The notes below the pieces were generated by a model, which saw only the letters and a program-made list of their open reading frames with translations, did not search any database and was not told the DNA's origin. A program made the position numbers and the translations under genes. From Candidatus Flexicrinis proximus (lineage in GTDB: Bacteria > Chloroflexota > Anaerolineae > Aggregatilineales > Phototrophicaceae), in assembly GCA_016712885.1 (NCBI GenBank), contig JADJQF010000011.1:124001-188000 (forward strand): 64,000 nt of DNA, read 5' to 3'. How positions within the stretch are numbered: the first letter of the stretch is position 1; every line of letters begins with the position of its first letter. This document shows positions 30,035 through 37,912 of this stretch, piece after piece.

Positions 30035-31546
30035 CTAGTGCCCCGAACCCTCGGTCATTGTGCCGTGGAAGATTTCGGGAGCTTCTTCGCCCTCGGCGTA
30101 GAGGAAACCGGCGAGTCCGCGTTCGAGGCGGGCCAGCGCATGGTCCACCAGGATGTAGCGTCCGGGGACTTCCAGTGCGAACTCGACCATCGCCGCGCCG
30201 CCGGGAGGCACGAGTACGGTCTGGACATCGGTCAGCGGCGCGCTGGTGAGGGAGGCGAGGTTATAGGCACGGTCGAAGATTTCGCCGATCACATGGAACG
30301 AAGAGGTGAAGTTCGGGCCACCGACGCCGAAGAAGATGCGGACGGTCTCGCCGACATTGGCGCGCAGGGCATCGGTATCGCTGGTGAGCGCGTTGGAAGC
30401 GCCGTTGAAGACGAGGTACTGCGGATCTTCGTCGAGCATGGATTTGTAGTCGAAGCTAAGGTGTCCGGGCGTGCCGAACGTCTGCGCGGCATAGATTTCG
30501 CCCTGCATCACATAGAATTCACGGTCAACCTCTGGCAGGCCGCCTTCCGGCTCGACGACGATCATGCCGTACATGCCGTTGGCGATGTGGTGGGCGACGC
30601 TGGGCGTGGCGCAGTGATAAACGTAGACGCCGGGATTGAGCGCGGTGAAGCTGAAGGTGGTTTCTTCGCCGGGGAGGGTCTGGGTGAAGACCGCGCCGCC
30701 GCCCGGACCGGTGACGGCGTGCAGGTCAATGGAGTGGGCGTTGGTGCTGGTTGCATCGTTCTTCAGGGTCAGTTCGACCTTGTCGCCGACGCGGATGCGG
30801 ATCATCGGGCCGGGCACGGTGCCGTTAAAGGTCCAATAGGTGTAGGTTGTGCCGTCCGCCAGGATACCGTCGACTTCCTGGGAGATGAGTTCCACCTGCA
30901 CGGTCTGCGGCTCACGCGCGCCGATGGGCGCAGGCAGATCATGTGGGGAATGGACGACCGAAACGGCATCGGCGGCCACAGGACCGGCGGCAATCGTCGT
31001 TTGTGCCGGCGCGCTGGTGTCTGCTGGCGCGACATAGGCGACCGATGCGTCTCCGGCGATCTCCAGCAAGCCTTCCATGCCGATCTGCTGGTGGCCTGGG
31101 ATAGAGCAGTAATACTTGAAGGTGCCGGCTCTGTCCGCCAGGAATTCGAACGTGGCTTCCTCATTTTGAGCCATGACATGCGCGAGATGGCCGCCAAACT
31201 CGTCAATGACCAGATCGTGTTCGATCGGATCGCCGTTGATCAGGGTGATTTTGATGCGGTCACCGGCATTGGCTTTGAGGGTCGGGTTGATAACCCCTTC
31301 AATCTCGCCGCCTACGCCCATGAAAGCCATCGGCGGGGTCAGCCCCATGACGGTCTTCAGTGTGTATTCGACGGTGACGCCTGTCTCTGCCGCGGTCTGG
31401 GCGACGTCGATGGCTGCAGAGGGCGCGGGTGCGGTCGGCGAGGCCTGCGATGGTGCCCTGAGCCTGTCAGGCACAATCGCCATAAACAGCAGGGTAAAGG
31501 CGATAAACGCGATCAGGATCAGCTGACTGGATTGTTTCTGGTTCAT
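30035..31546 (-). CDS. nirK: Copper nitrite reductase (NirK type) with fused N-terminal cupredoxin
   Basis: A 503-residue exported or membrane-anchored protein (hydrophobic residues 8-25) that would reduce nitrite to nitric oxide. An N-terminal blue-copper domain (about 60-165) has a full type-1 site: His in PIEHDLVID, then YYCSIPGHQQIGM (Cys, His, Met). The NirK core (about 205-490) has HSIDLH (type-1 His, catalytic Asp, type-2 His), YHCATPSVAHHIANGMYG (type-2 His, Cys, His, Met), FHVIGEIFD (catalytic His) and YILVDHAL (last type-2 His). All expected ligands are present, so it is not a laccase. RBS AGGGGA precedes ATG 31546. A Crp/Fnr-type regulator gene lies 101 bp upstream. Confidence 0.9.
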   Translation of the reverse strand: MNQKQSSQLILIAFIAFTLLFMAIVPDRLRAPSQASPTAPAPSAAIDVAQTAAETGVTVEYTLKTVMGLTPPMAFMGVGGEIEGVINPTLKANAGDRIKITLINGDPIEHDLVIDEFGGHLAHVMAQNEEATFEFLADRAGTFKYYCSIPGHQQIGMEGLLEIAGDASVAYVAPADTSAPAQTTIAAGPVAADAVSVVHSPHDLPAPIGAREPQTVQVELISQEVDGILADGTTYTYWTFNGTVPGPMIRIRVGDKVELTLKNDATSTNAHSIDLHAVTGPGGGAVFTQTLPGEETTFSFTALNPGVYVYHCATPSVAHHIANGMYGMIVVEPEGGLPEVDREFYVMQGEIYAAQTFGTPGHLSFDYKSMLDEDPQYLVFNGASNALTSDTDALRANVGETVRIFFGVGGPNFTSSFHVIGEIFDRAYNLASLTSAPLTDVQTVLVPPGGAAMVEFALEVPGRYILVDHALARLERGLAGFLYAEGEEAPEIFHGTMTEGSGH

Positions 31547-31647
31547 GAGGGTCCCCTTCGACTCTATGATTCTCGAACCGGTATAGGTTCAGAATAGCGT
31601 CAAGTCGCAGGGGTGTATTTAAGCTAGCTGAATTCGGACCAGATTGG

Positions 31648-32316
31648 TCACAACATGGCGATCGAACGCAGGGTGTCGTTGCGGACGATCCGCACGCGCT
31701 GGCGGTCGAAGGTGATCGCGCCGGAATGTTCAAGCTCGCGCAGGGCTACGCTCAGGGTTTGCGGGGTTGTGTTGATATGGGCGGCGATTGCGGTGCGGGT
31801 GACGCCCGGCCCGCTGAGGGTGGGATCCTGCGCCTGTTTGAGCAGGAACCGCGCCAGGCGGACGACGACCGAATAGAGCGCCAGATCCTCGATCTGCCCG
31901 ACCAGCGTGCGAACGCGGCGCGCCATGAGGCGTATGATATTCATCGCCATCCGGGGATTACTCATCAGGAGGTCGGCCAGCGCGTTAGTGGGCAGGAGCC
32001 AGATCGCGCCTGGAGTGGTGAGCGCCGCCGCGTTGGCCGGATTGCTGCCGCCATCCATGGCCGCGATGTCGTTGAAAGTCGCGCCGGGGCCGAGGATATG
32101 CAGGATGTGTTCCGCGCCATCGGGATTCAGCTTGTAAATCTTGACGTGTCCCTCAGCGACGATCCACAGACCGGACGACGGTTCGCCTTCGAAGAAGAGG
32201 TGTTCGCCGTTTTCCACGCGCCGGTGGACGACGCTGGCCACCAACCGGTCGAGTTCAACCTGGGAGATGCCCTGGAAATAGGTCAGAGACTGCAGGATGT
32301 CGCGCAGCGCGGTCAT
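31648..32316 (-). CDS. Crp/Fnr-family transcriptional regulator
   Basis: A 222-residue regulator. The cyclic-nucleotide-binding-like beta barrel spans about 12-120 (GEHLFFEGEPSSGLWIVAEG), followed by a long dimer helix and a winged helix-turn-helix (about 170-215, TRTAIAAHINTTPQTLSVALREL). It lacks the N-terminal cysteine cluster of oxygen-sensing Fnr. The start ATG 32316 avoids overlap with the upstream tetR gene; longer frames exist but run into it. Placed next to nirK, it could be a DNR/NnrR-like nitric-oxide-responsive activator (inference). No clear TTGAT-N4-ATCAA box was found before nirK. Confidence 0.85.
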   Translation of the reverse strand: MTALRDILQSLTYFQGISQVELDRLVASVVHRRVENGEHLFFEGEPSSGLWIVAEGHVKIYKLNPDGAEHILHILGPGATFNDIAAMDGGSNPANAAALTTPGAIWLLPTNALADLLMSNPRMAMNIIRLMARRVRTLVGQIEDLALYSVVVRLARFLLKQAQDPTLSGPGVTRTAIAAHINTTPQTLSVALRELEHSGAITFDRQRVRIVRNDTLRSIAML

Positions 32317-32362
32317 GGGTGCCAAGTCTTGTGAGAGGATGCCGCATAGTATAGCGTATGCT

Positions 32363-32926
32363 TCATGCAGTAAGCCCGCGGACATAGATCTCCACGGCGG
32401 CGCGAAAGACCGCGTCCAGATCGCCGCCGCGCCGGATCTGGTGCGCCAGTTCAAGCGTGACAAACCCGTGGACCATTGCCCACAGGCCGCGCAGGACGGT
32501 CAGCGAGTCATATCGCATGCTGAGCGGCGCAACGGATGTCTGGATCTGCTCGGCCAGCGCTGCGAGGGCCGACTCGTCCGGCCTCAGCGCGGGGTCACCT
32601 GAACTGTAGGCGAGCAGATAACAATGAGGATGGCTGTGCGCATAGCCGCGGTAAGCCAGTCCGCTCGCAATGACCCGCGCGGCATGATCCGGATGCGGCT
32701 GAGCAATGGCTGCACCCATCGCTGCGGTCAAGCCGTGCGCAGTTTGCAGGTTGACCGCCCGGAACAGATCTGACTTGTTTGAGAAATAGCGGTAGAGTGA
32801 GGGCGTCCTGATGCCGAGGTCGGCGGCAAGCTGGTGCAGCGACATCTGGTCGGCGCCATGCTGCTCGATGAGTGCGGCGGCGGCGTCGATGATGCGGCCG
32901 GGAGTGACTTGTGCGGGATAGGGCAT
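32363..32926 (-). CDS. TetR-family regulator with WHG-type C-terminal domain
   Basis: A 187-residue regulator. The helix-turn-helix (about 10-55) reads SLHQLAADLGIRTPSLYRYF. The C-terminal domain contains RGLWAMVHGFVTLEL, matching the W-x-x-VHG signature of the TetR_C WHG group. It lies 46 bp upstream of the Crp/Fnr gene on the same strand. On the other side is the DUF4260 gene, whose promoter carries two strong inverted repeats; it is a plausible regulator of that gene (inference). Confidence 0.85.
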   Translation of the reverse strand: MPYPAQVTPGRIIDAAAALIEQHGADQMSLHQLAADLGIRTPSLYRYFSNKSDLFRAVNLQTAHGLTAAMGAAIAQPHPDHAARVIASGLAYRGYAHSHPHCYLLAYSSGDPALRPDESALAALAEQIQTSVAPLSMRYDSLTVLRGLWAMVHGFVTLELAHQIRRGGDLDAVFRAAVEIYVRGLTA

Positions 32927-32954
32927 GATTTAAAGCCTGTTATCTACTTGGTTT

Positions 32955-33096
32955 GTGGAAGCGCTGCCTGCGCACCTCCGCGAGGGACTTGCGCCCCTCG
33001 ACGCCTCATCTGCGATTTTGTGACGCTCACGCCACAAAATCGCTGTGTGAGGTGCAGGAGTGCCAGCTCCTGCCGGGGATTGGGGCGGAACCCCAT
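32955..33096 (+). repeat. Intergenic multi-hairpin repeat, copy G
   Basis: It ends 20 nt from the DUF4260 stop codon, antisense to it. An outer stem GCACCTC (32972-32978) with GAGGTGC (33049-33055) encloses hairpin 2 CGAGGG/CCCTCG (32981-33000) and the central hairpin with arms GCGATTTTGTG (33012-33022) and CACAAAATCGC (33033-33043), making a junction. Terminal hairpin AGGAG/CTCCT is at 33056-33071 and tail TGGGG/CCCCA at 33081-33095. This copy shows best how the modules could fold into one structure. Confidence 0.85.
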
Positions 33097-33116
33097 CAAA
33101 GTCAATAACACGCTCG

Positions 33117-33488
33117 CTAGACGCGCTGCAGATGGGTGTCTTTGAAGTCTGTCGTGTATTTTAGCCCGTAGCCCAGCACACGGTCTACTGCGATGTGCGC
33201 AGTCCAGATCAACCCGATTTGCACGGTAAGGGCCGAACTGGTAGCTAGGCCGACCGCCACGACGAGGAGTGACAGCGAGAGCGTATGACCGACATTGTAG
33301 AGCAGGCTGCCGAGGCGCTTGCCGCGCAAGTAGCCGGCCATCGAGAGGTCGGGGACCAGCAGCAGCAGCGCAAACAGCCCCCAGTCGGGCGCGATGCGGC
33401 TGTAAACGGCCAACACGCCAGTGAGCAGAGCAAGGCTCTCCAGGCGGAGCAGCAAGGAAGGGGTCAGGCCAAATAGCGAGCGGTTCAT
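33117..33488 (-). CDS. DUF4260 family membrane protein
   Basis: A 123-residue protein with about four hydrophobic helices. It carries the DUF4260 signatures LRLESLALL near the start, LVPDLSMAGYLRG in the middle, YNVGHTLSL, and the end block IWTAHIAVDRVLGYGLKYTTDFKDTH. The function of the family is unknown. ATG 33488 (MNRSLFG) is preferred because AGAGG lies upstream. The promoter region carries two inverted repeats (33510-33548), so it seems tightly regulated, often the case for TetR-controlled small membrane proteins. Confidence 0.85.
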   Translation of the reverse strand: MNRSLFGLTPSLLLRLESLALLTGVLAVYSRIAPDWGLFALLLLVPDLSMAGYLRGKRLGSLLYNVGHTLSLSLLVVAVGLATSSALTVQIGLIWTAHIAVDRVLGYGLKYTTDFKDTHLQRV

Positions 33489-33509
33489 CAGAGCATCCTC
33501 TGGCATAGA

Positions 33510-33548
33510 CTAACGTCGTTAGCTTTCAAGACTAATGATATTAGTCTT
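33510..33548. promoter_or_regulatory. Two adjacent inverted repeats in the DUF4260 promoter
   Basis: CTAACG-T-CGTTAG lies at 33510-33522 and AAGACTAAT-GAT-ATTAGTCTT at 33528-33548 (9-bp perfect arms). Both share the half-site GACTAA, counting the bases just before the first. They lie 22-60 nt upstream of the start codon. The repeated half-site points to one dimeric regulator binding twice; the TetR gene at 32363-32926 is the nearest candidate. Confidence 0.7.
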
Positions 33549-33633
33549 TACAAGCCGTGTCAAGAGATCCGTTTTGAACGACTGAAATCCCGGAGGCTAT
33601 GGAACTTGGGAATGCGGGGCGGAAAGTCGGCTG

Positions 33634-34374
33634 TCAGGGAGCCGGCACCGCGAATGTGACGCCTTTTTCGATCAGCCGGTCGATGATGCGCTCGAACAGC
33701 TCGCCGTTGCCCGGATAGTCATGAACCAGCACGATGTCCGCCGAGTCGGGCGAATTGAGGCCGCGACCGGAGTCTGGCCGGTCCTCATCCAGCCGTGCGA
33801 GGATGCGTTCGGGCGTGCCGTAGTCCTCTGGCGGCTCGCTCACGACGGTCGTCCAGTCGAATGAGTCGAAAGTCCAGTACCAGTCAACATCTTCCAGCAG
33901 CCCGAAGGAGTGATAAAACGGATAGGTGACGTCGCGGAACGGAAACTGCACATAGCCCAGCAGCCGAAGATAGCTCTGGATCGCCGCCCGGCGTCGCTCT
34001 TTGTCGACATCCGGACTGCCAGGTGGATTGCCGAAGCGGCCATCGCCCTTGTCACCATACGGAAACCGGAACAGCTTGTGCGGCCGGTTCACGCCTGATA
34101 GACGATACAGGTCGTTGATCACAGCCTCGGTCGCCCGGATTTCCGCGAAAACCTGATCCACGGGGAGGGCCGAGCAGTAGGGATGGCTGTAAGTGTGGTT
34201 GCCGATCCAGTGGCCGCGCTTGACGATTTCCAAAGCCAGGGCGGGACGCGCCTCCAGGAAATTGCCCTGACAGAACCAGACCGCGAAGATGCCGCGGTCG
34301 GTCAGATACTTCAGCTTGTGGAGGCTGTCCGACGACGGAGCATCGTCAATGGTGAGGTATACCGTCTTGGTCAT
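33634..34374 (-). CDS. Polysaccharide deacetylase family (CE4) protein
   Basis: A 246-residue NodB-homology enzyme. The CE4 motifs are present: TIDDAP (catalytic base Asp and metal Asp), GNHTYSHP (two metal His), RFPYGD (motif 3) and IVLVHDYPG (His of motif 5). No signal peptide is visible. Family members remove N- or O-acetyl groups from chitin, peptidoglycan or other acetylated sugars, using a metal ion. Its ATG shares one base with the stop codon of the arginase-family gene upstream, so the two are co-translated; that pairing suggests a small amide or acetamide substrate could be considered. Confidence 0.83.
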   Translation of the reverse strand: MTKTVYLTIDDAPSSDSLHKLKYLTDRGIFAVWFCQGNFLEARPALALEIVKRGHWIGNHTYSHPYCSALPVDQVFAEIRATEAVINDLYRLSGVNRPHKLFRFPYGDKGDGRFGNPPGSPDVDKERRRAAIQSYLRLLGYVQFPFRDVTYPFYHSFGLLEDVDWYWTFDSFDWTTVVSEPPEDYGTPERILARLDEDRPDSGRGLNSPDSADIVLVHDYPGNGELFERIIDRLIEKGVTFAVPAP

Positions 34375-35228
34375 TACAGAACCGACTTTCGATAGAGCCG
34401 TGCAAACGCATCCAACAGCGGCGCGAGCGTATCAAGACCCGCACCGGTCGGAGACGCGTACTCGGTGAGACTCATGCCCGCGATGGTGAACGCATCTGCC
34501 AGCGATTGTACCAGCCCCGCGAGCGCTTCGACGCTGAATCCGCCGGCAACGGGGAAATCCACCGCGCTGAATTCTTGCGGGTCAAGGGAGTCGAGGTCAA
34601 TGTGGAGATAGAGGTTTGTCACTGCCCGCGCGCGCAGATGCTCCACAAGCCGGTCAGCCAGCCTTGGCGTGTCTGCGGCGAAGTGGGTCAGGCGATGCTG
34701 GTCGGCAAAGGCGCGCTCACCGGGATCGAAGTCGCGGACGCCGAGCATGACGACCTGTTCCGGCCGGAGCGGCGCGGCGACGTGCGCCGTAAAGTCGGGG
34801 TCGCCTTCGCCGCAGAGGACGCGCAGAGGCATGCCATGAAAGGTGCCGCTGGGCGAGGTTTCCGGCGTATTCAGGTCGGCGTGCGCGTCGATCCAGATCA
34901 GCGCGAAAGAGCCGGTTCTGGCGTTGAGCAGGCCGACCGGCATGATCTCGATGCCGCAGTCGCCGCCCAGCGTGAAGAGCGGCACCGGCGCCTGCTTCGT
35001 GACCAGCTCGTGCGCGCGGGCAAGCTGCGCGAGCAGCACGGATCGCCCCCAAATCCCGCGTTCGAAGATGAGCGACTCGCCAGGATCAAGCGGAACCTCG
35101 CAGACATTGGCGGGTGTCTCGCCTGGAGTGTTCACCCGGCTGAGGATGGCACCCAGCAGCAGACGCGCGGGAGCGTCGAGCCGGTGCCCGCGACCTGCCC
35201 CCTGCCATTGTGGGAAAAACAGGATCAT
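34374..35228 (-). CDS. Arginase/ureohydrolase family protein with altered metal ligand
   Basis: A 284-residue ureohydrolase-fold protein. IWIDAHADLNTPE carries the Asp-His-Asp metal ligands and YLHIDLDSLDP the later Asp pair. The first ligand motif, GGDH in arginase and agmatinase, reads LGGDCGIE here, so the metal-A His is a Cys. Variants with Cys occur in the wider family, so it may still bind metal but arginase activity should not be assumed. It is coupled to the downstream deacetylase gene by a TAATG overlap and follows the xylose isomerase gene by 143 bp. Confidence 0.8.
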   Translation of the reverse strand: MILFFPQWQGAGRGHRLDAPARLLLGAILSRVNTPGETPANVCEVPLDPGESLIFERGIWGRSVLLAQLARAHELVTKQAPVPLFTLGGDCGIEIMPVGLLNARTGSFALIWIDAHADLNTPETSPSGTFHGMPLRVLCGEGDPDFTAHVAAPLRPEQVVMLGVRDFDPGERAFADQHRLTHFAADTPRLADRLVEHLRARAVTNLYLHIDLDSLDPQEFSAVDFPVAGGFSVEALAGLVQSLADAFTIAGMSLTEYASPTGAGLDTLAPLLDAFARLYRKSVL

Positions 35229-35287
35229 CTGCCGTTCTTTCTACTGGTCTTCGAGCGGCTGAACAGGCCCGCGCGGCCCGGATTGCA

Positions 35288-35315
35288 GATCGGCCTCGCA
35301 TATACGAGGCCGATC
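35288..35315 (-). terminator. Strong stem-loop after xylose isomerase gene
   Basis: Perfect 11-bp arms GATCGGCCTCG (35288-35298) and CGAGGCCGATC (35305-35315) with a 6-nt loop, 57 nt past the xylA stop. There is no T run after it on the minus strand, so it is a weak or factor-assisted terminator or a 3' mRNA-stabilising stem rather than a classical intrinsic terminator. Confidence 0.5.
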
Positions 35316-35371
35316 GGTGCTGTAGAGATGAGACTTCGCAGCGACACTGCTGATGTGCCGCGTTCAGGCTG

Positions 35372-36532
35372 TTAGCGCACGCCCAGCAGGACTTCGATGG
35401 TCAGCTGGTCGAGGCGCTCGTAGGGCAGCCCGCGCGCGCCAATCGCGACGCGGTTGAGTTCGGCATCCTTGAGCTTGGCGGCCGTCGCGCGGTCGTACTT
35501 GCCCAGCCAGGCATCCTGCGACCCGTCATCCGCGTTGATCTCGGCCAGCAGCGCCTGAATCTCGGCGTCCTGGTTGAACTGGCGCGCCTTCTCCTTCAGG
35601 ATCAGGTAAGTGCGCATGCAGCCGCGCGCGAATTCCTTGACGTCCTTATGATCCGACGTGCGGTAAGCGTGCGCGTCGAAGTGCTTATTGCCGCTGTAGC
35701 CGACATCTTCAAGGAACTTGACGACGTAGAATGCCTGCTTGATCATCGCCGCGCCGAAGCGGAAGTCCTGATCGTAGCGGCCGAAGAGCTGGTCGTTTAG
35801 GTCGACGGGGAAGAGTTTACCAGCGTCCCAGGCCTGGGCGATGGCGTGCATGAAGTTCAGGCCGGCCATGTGCTCGTGCGCGACTTCCGGATTTATTCCG
35901 ACCATGTCCGGGTGATCGAGCGTGGCGATAAATCCAAGCATCGAACCGGCGGTGGGGAAATAGATGTCGCTGCGCGGCTCATTGGGCTTGGGTTCGAGCG
36001 CCAGCTTGAGGTCGTAGCCCTGATCGATCACGTACTCGCAGAAGTAGTTGATCGCTTCGCGGGTGCGCTTGAGGCTGTCGAGCGCGCTCTTGCTGGAGTC
36101 GGTTTCGGTGCCCTCACGGCCGCCCCAGAATACGAAAACTTTCGCACCCAGGTCGACGCCGTCGTCAATGGTTCTTAGGACTTTCTGGCGCGCCAAGGCG
36201 CGGACTTTCGGATCGTTGCTGGTGAAGGCGCCGTCTTTGAAGGCCGGATCGGAGAAAAGATTGGTGGTGGCCATCGGGCAGACGATGCCGTTATCGGCCA
36301 TCGCCACCTTGAAATCAGCGACGATTTTGCGCCGTTCGGCGGCTGTCGAGGCGATGGGGATCAGGTCGTCATCGTGGAAATTGACGCCATAGGCGCCGAC
36401 TTCGCCCAGCATCTCGCAAATCTGGCGTGCGGTCAGCGGATCGCGCGTGGGGGCGCCGAACGGGTCACTCCCGACGCTGCCGACGGTCCACATGCCGAAA
36501 GTGAAACGATCTTCTGGTTTAGGTTCGTACAT
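35372..36532 (-). CDS. xylA: Xylose isomerase (short, actinobacterial-type class)
   Basis: A 386-residue enzyme that converts D-xylose to D-xylulose with two divalent metals. The length matches class I isomerases of Actinoplanes/Streptomyces (about 388). Active-site features are His53 and Asp56 in NFHDDDLIP, VFWGGREG, the metal Glu and Lys in LALEPKPNEPR, Glu and His in NPEVAHEHMAGLNF, DLNDQ, and FDAHAYRTSD. AGGA precedes ATG 36532. It follows the xylose-type ABC importer by 112 bp on the same strand, giving uptake plus first catabolic step; no xylulokinase gene is in the window. Confidence 0.95.
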   Translation of the reverse strand: MYEPKPEDRFTFGMWTVGSVGSDPFGAPTRDPLTARQICEMLGEVGAYGVNFHDDDLIPIASTAAERRKIVADFKVAMADNGIVCPMATTNLFSDPAFKDGAFTSNDPKVRALARQKVLRTIDDGVDLGAKVFVFWGGREGTETDSSKSALDSLKRTREAINYFCEYVIDQGYDLKLALEPKPNEPRSDIYFPTAGSMLGFIATLDHPDMVGINPEVAHEHMAGLNFMHAIAQAWDAGKLFPVDLNDQLFGRYDQDFRFGAAMIKQAFYVVKFLEDVGYSGNKHFDAHAYRTSDHKDVKEFARGCMRTYLILKEKARQFNQDAEIQALLAEINADDGSQDAWLGKYDRATAAKLKDAELNRVAIGARGLPYERLDQLTIEVLLGVR

Positions 36533-36644
36533 CGCATTCCTGCCTTATTTGAGAACTCATATACCGAGAAGTCTCCAATTTCCAGCCGAAAGGCTCCGCA
36601 GCGCATTTCGTACAGGACTGAAAACAGGGAACTGGAAACTCGCT

Positions 36645-37910
36645 TTATCTGCCGCTTCGAGCGGCGCTCCGCCGTGCGAACGAGTCGACAATAACGGCCA
36701 ACAGTAGGATACCCGCTGTCAGGATGAACTTGGCATCAGATGGTAGCCCGGCTAAGCCCAGGCCGCTGTCGACGCTGGCAATCACTAAGCCGCCGAGCAG
36801 GGCACTGGACATTTTACCGCTTCCGCCGAACAGCGAGGTCCCGCCAATGACCGCCGCCGCGATGCTGTTGAGCAGCATTGGCCCGCTGCCGGTATCGGTC
36901 GCCACCGAGCCGAGGCGCGCCACGAGGAAGACGCCGCCGATCCCGGCCATCAGGCTTCCAAGCATAAATCCGTAGAGGCGAATCCGTTCAACGCGGATAC
37001 CGGCACGGCGGGCGGCCTCTTTGTTGCCGCCGACCGCGAACAGATAGCGCCCGAACCTGGTGCCTGTCGTCAAATAGGTGAGGACTACCAGCATAATCAG
37101 CAGGAGCACAAAGCTGACCGGCACGCCGCGCGACAAATTGGCGACCCAGACCAGACCCGAAACCACAAAACCAACGGCCATCGTCTGGATTGCGATCACT
37201 GCGGGCGGGGCGGTATTCAACCCCGCTTTAACCCGGCTCCGGTAGCCGATAATCTGGATGCCGAGGAATGCCAGCGTGGTGACGATCGCAAAGACGACGC
37301 CCCGCTCTGGCGACAGGAAGGTATTAACCGAACCGCGGATCACGGGATCGCGCATCGAAAGCGTACCCAGCCCTTTGACCGTCATCAGGACGAGGCCGCT
37401 TAGGGCAAGCTGCCCGGCCAGCGTGACGATGAACGAGGGCAGCCGGAAAAATGTTACGAAAAAGCCCTGGATCACGCCGATCAGTACTGCGACCGCCAAT
37501 CCGGCAGCAATCGCGACGTACCACGCAATCGTCAGTCCGCCTTCCGGCGTAATCCCCGGGATTTCGAGGGGCGCACGCAGCAGCACCGCGATGATGACCG
37601 CCGACATGCCTGCCGTGTAGCCCATCGAGAGATCAATCTCGCCGAGCAGCAGGATCACGACCACGCCGTAAGCGATGGTGATAATGACCGAGGCCTGTAC
37701 CAGCAGGTTGACCAGGTTGAAAGAACTCAGGAAAATCGGATTTGCGATCTGAAATACGATCCAGATGACGATCAGGCCGAGGATGACGGGAAGCTGGCCG
37801 AGATCGCCGCTCCTGACCCGTAGAATCCAGGACCGCATATACTGGGAAAATGTCTGTTGTTCGCGCCCCTTGAGGAGTGCGCTGTCTGACTGAGGTGAAT
37901 TTGCGCTCAT
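36645..37910 (-). CDS. xylH: ABC sugar permease, XylH-like
   Basis: A 421-residue permease of the ribose/xylose (BPD_transp_2) family with about ten hydrophobic segments, slightly longer than RbsC and close to XylH. The conserved cytoplasmic stretch GGNKEAARRAGIRVERIRLY contacts the ATPase, and AAAVIGGTSLFGGSGKM is typical of the family. It begins 2 nt after the ATPase gene. With the binding protein and xylA in the same unit, xylose is the best substrate call. Confidence 0.9.
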   Translation of the reverse strand: MSANSPQSDSALLKGREQQTFSQYMRSWILRVRSGDLGQLPVILGLIVIWIVFQIANPIFLSSFNLVNLLVQASVIITIAYGVVVILLLGEIDLSMGYTAGMSAVIIAVLLRAPLEIPGITPEGGLTIAWYVAIAAGLAVAVLIGVIQGFFVTFFRLPSFIVTLAGQLALSGLVLMTVKGLGTLSMRDPVIRGSVNTFLSPERGVVFAIVTTLAFLGIQIIGYRSRVKAGLNTAPPAVIAIQTMAVGFVVSGLVWVANLSRGVPVSFVLLLIMLVVLTYLTTGTRFGRYLFAVGGNKEAARRAGIRVERIRLYGFMLGSLMAGIGGVFLVARLGSVATDTGSGPMLLNSIAAAVIGGTSLFGGSGKMSSALLGGLVIASVDSGLGLAGLPSDAKFILTAGILLLAVIVDSFARRSAARSGR

Positions 37911-37912
37911 TG

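Noticed and set aside
30035..31546. Laccase or other multicopper oxidase instead of nitrite reductase
   Set aside because: The tri-nuclear copper HxH pairs of laccases are absent, while the NirK catalytic Asp and His and the final type-2 His are all present.
30038..31597. 519-codon plus-strand open frame opposite nirK
   Set aside because: All copper ligands are on the minus-strand product; the antisense translation is Gly/Val/Asp-rich without motifs.
31560..31650. Inverted repeats GAACC-N6-GGTTC (31575-31590) and GACCA-N3-TGGTC (31637-31649) as Crp/Fnr boxes before nirK
   Set aside because: Neither resembles the TTGAT-N4-ATCAA type consensus, arms are only 5 bp, and the second overlaps the end of the regulator gene. 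Not listed as operators.
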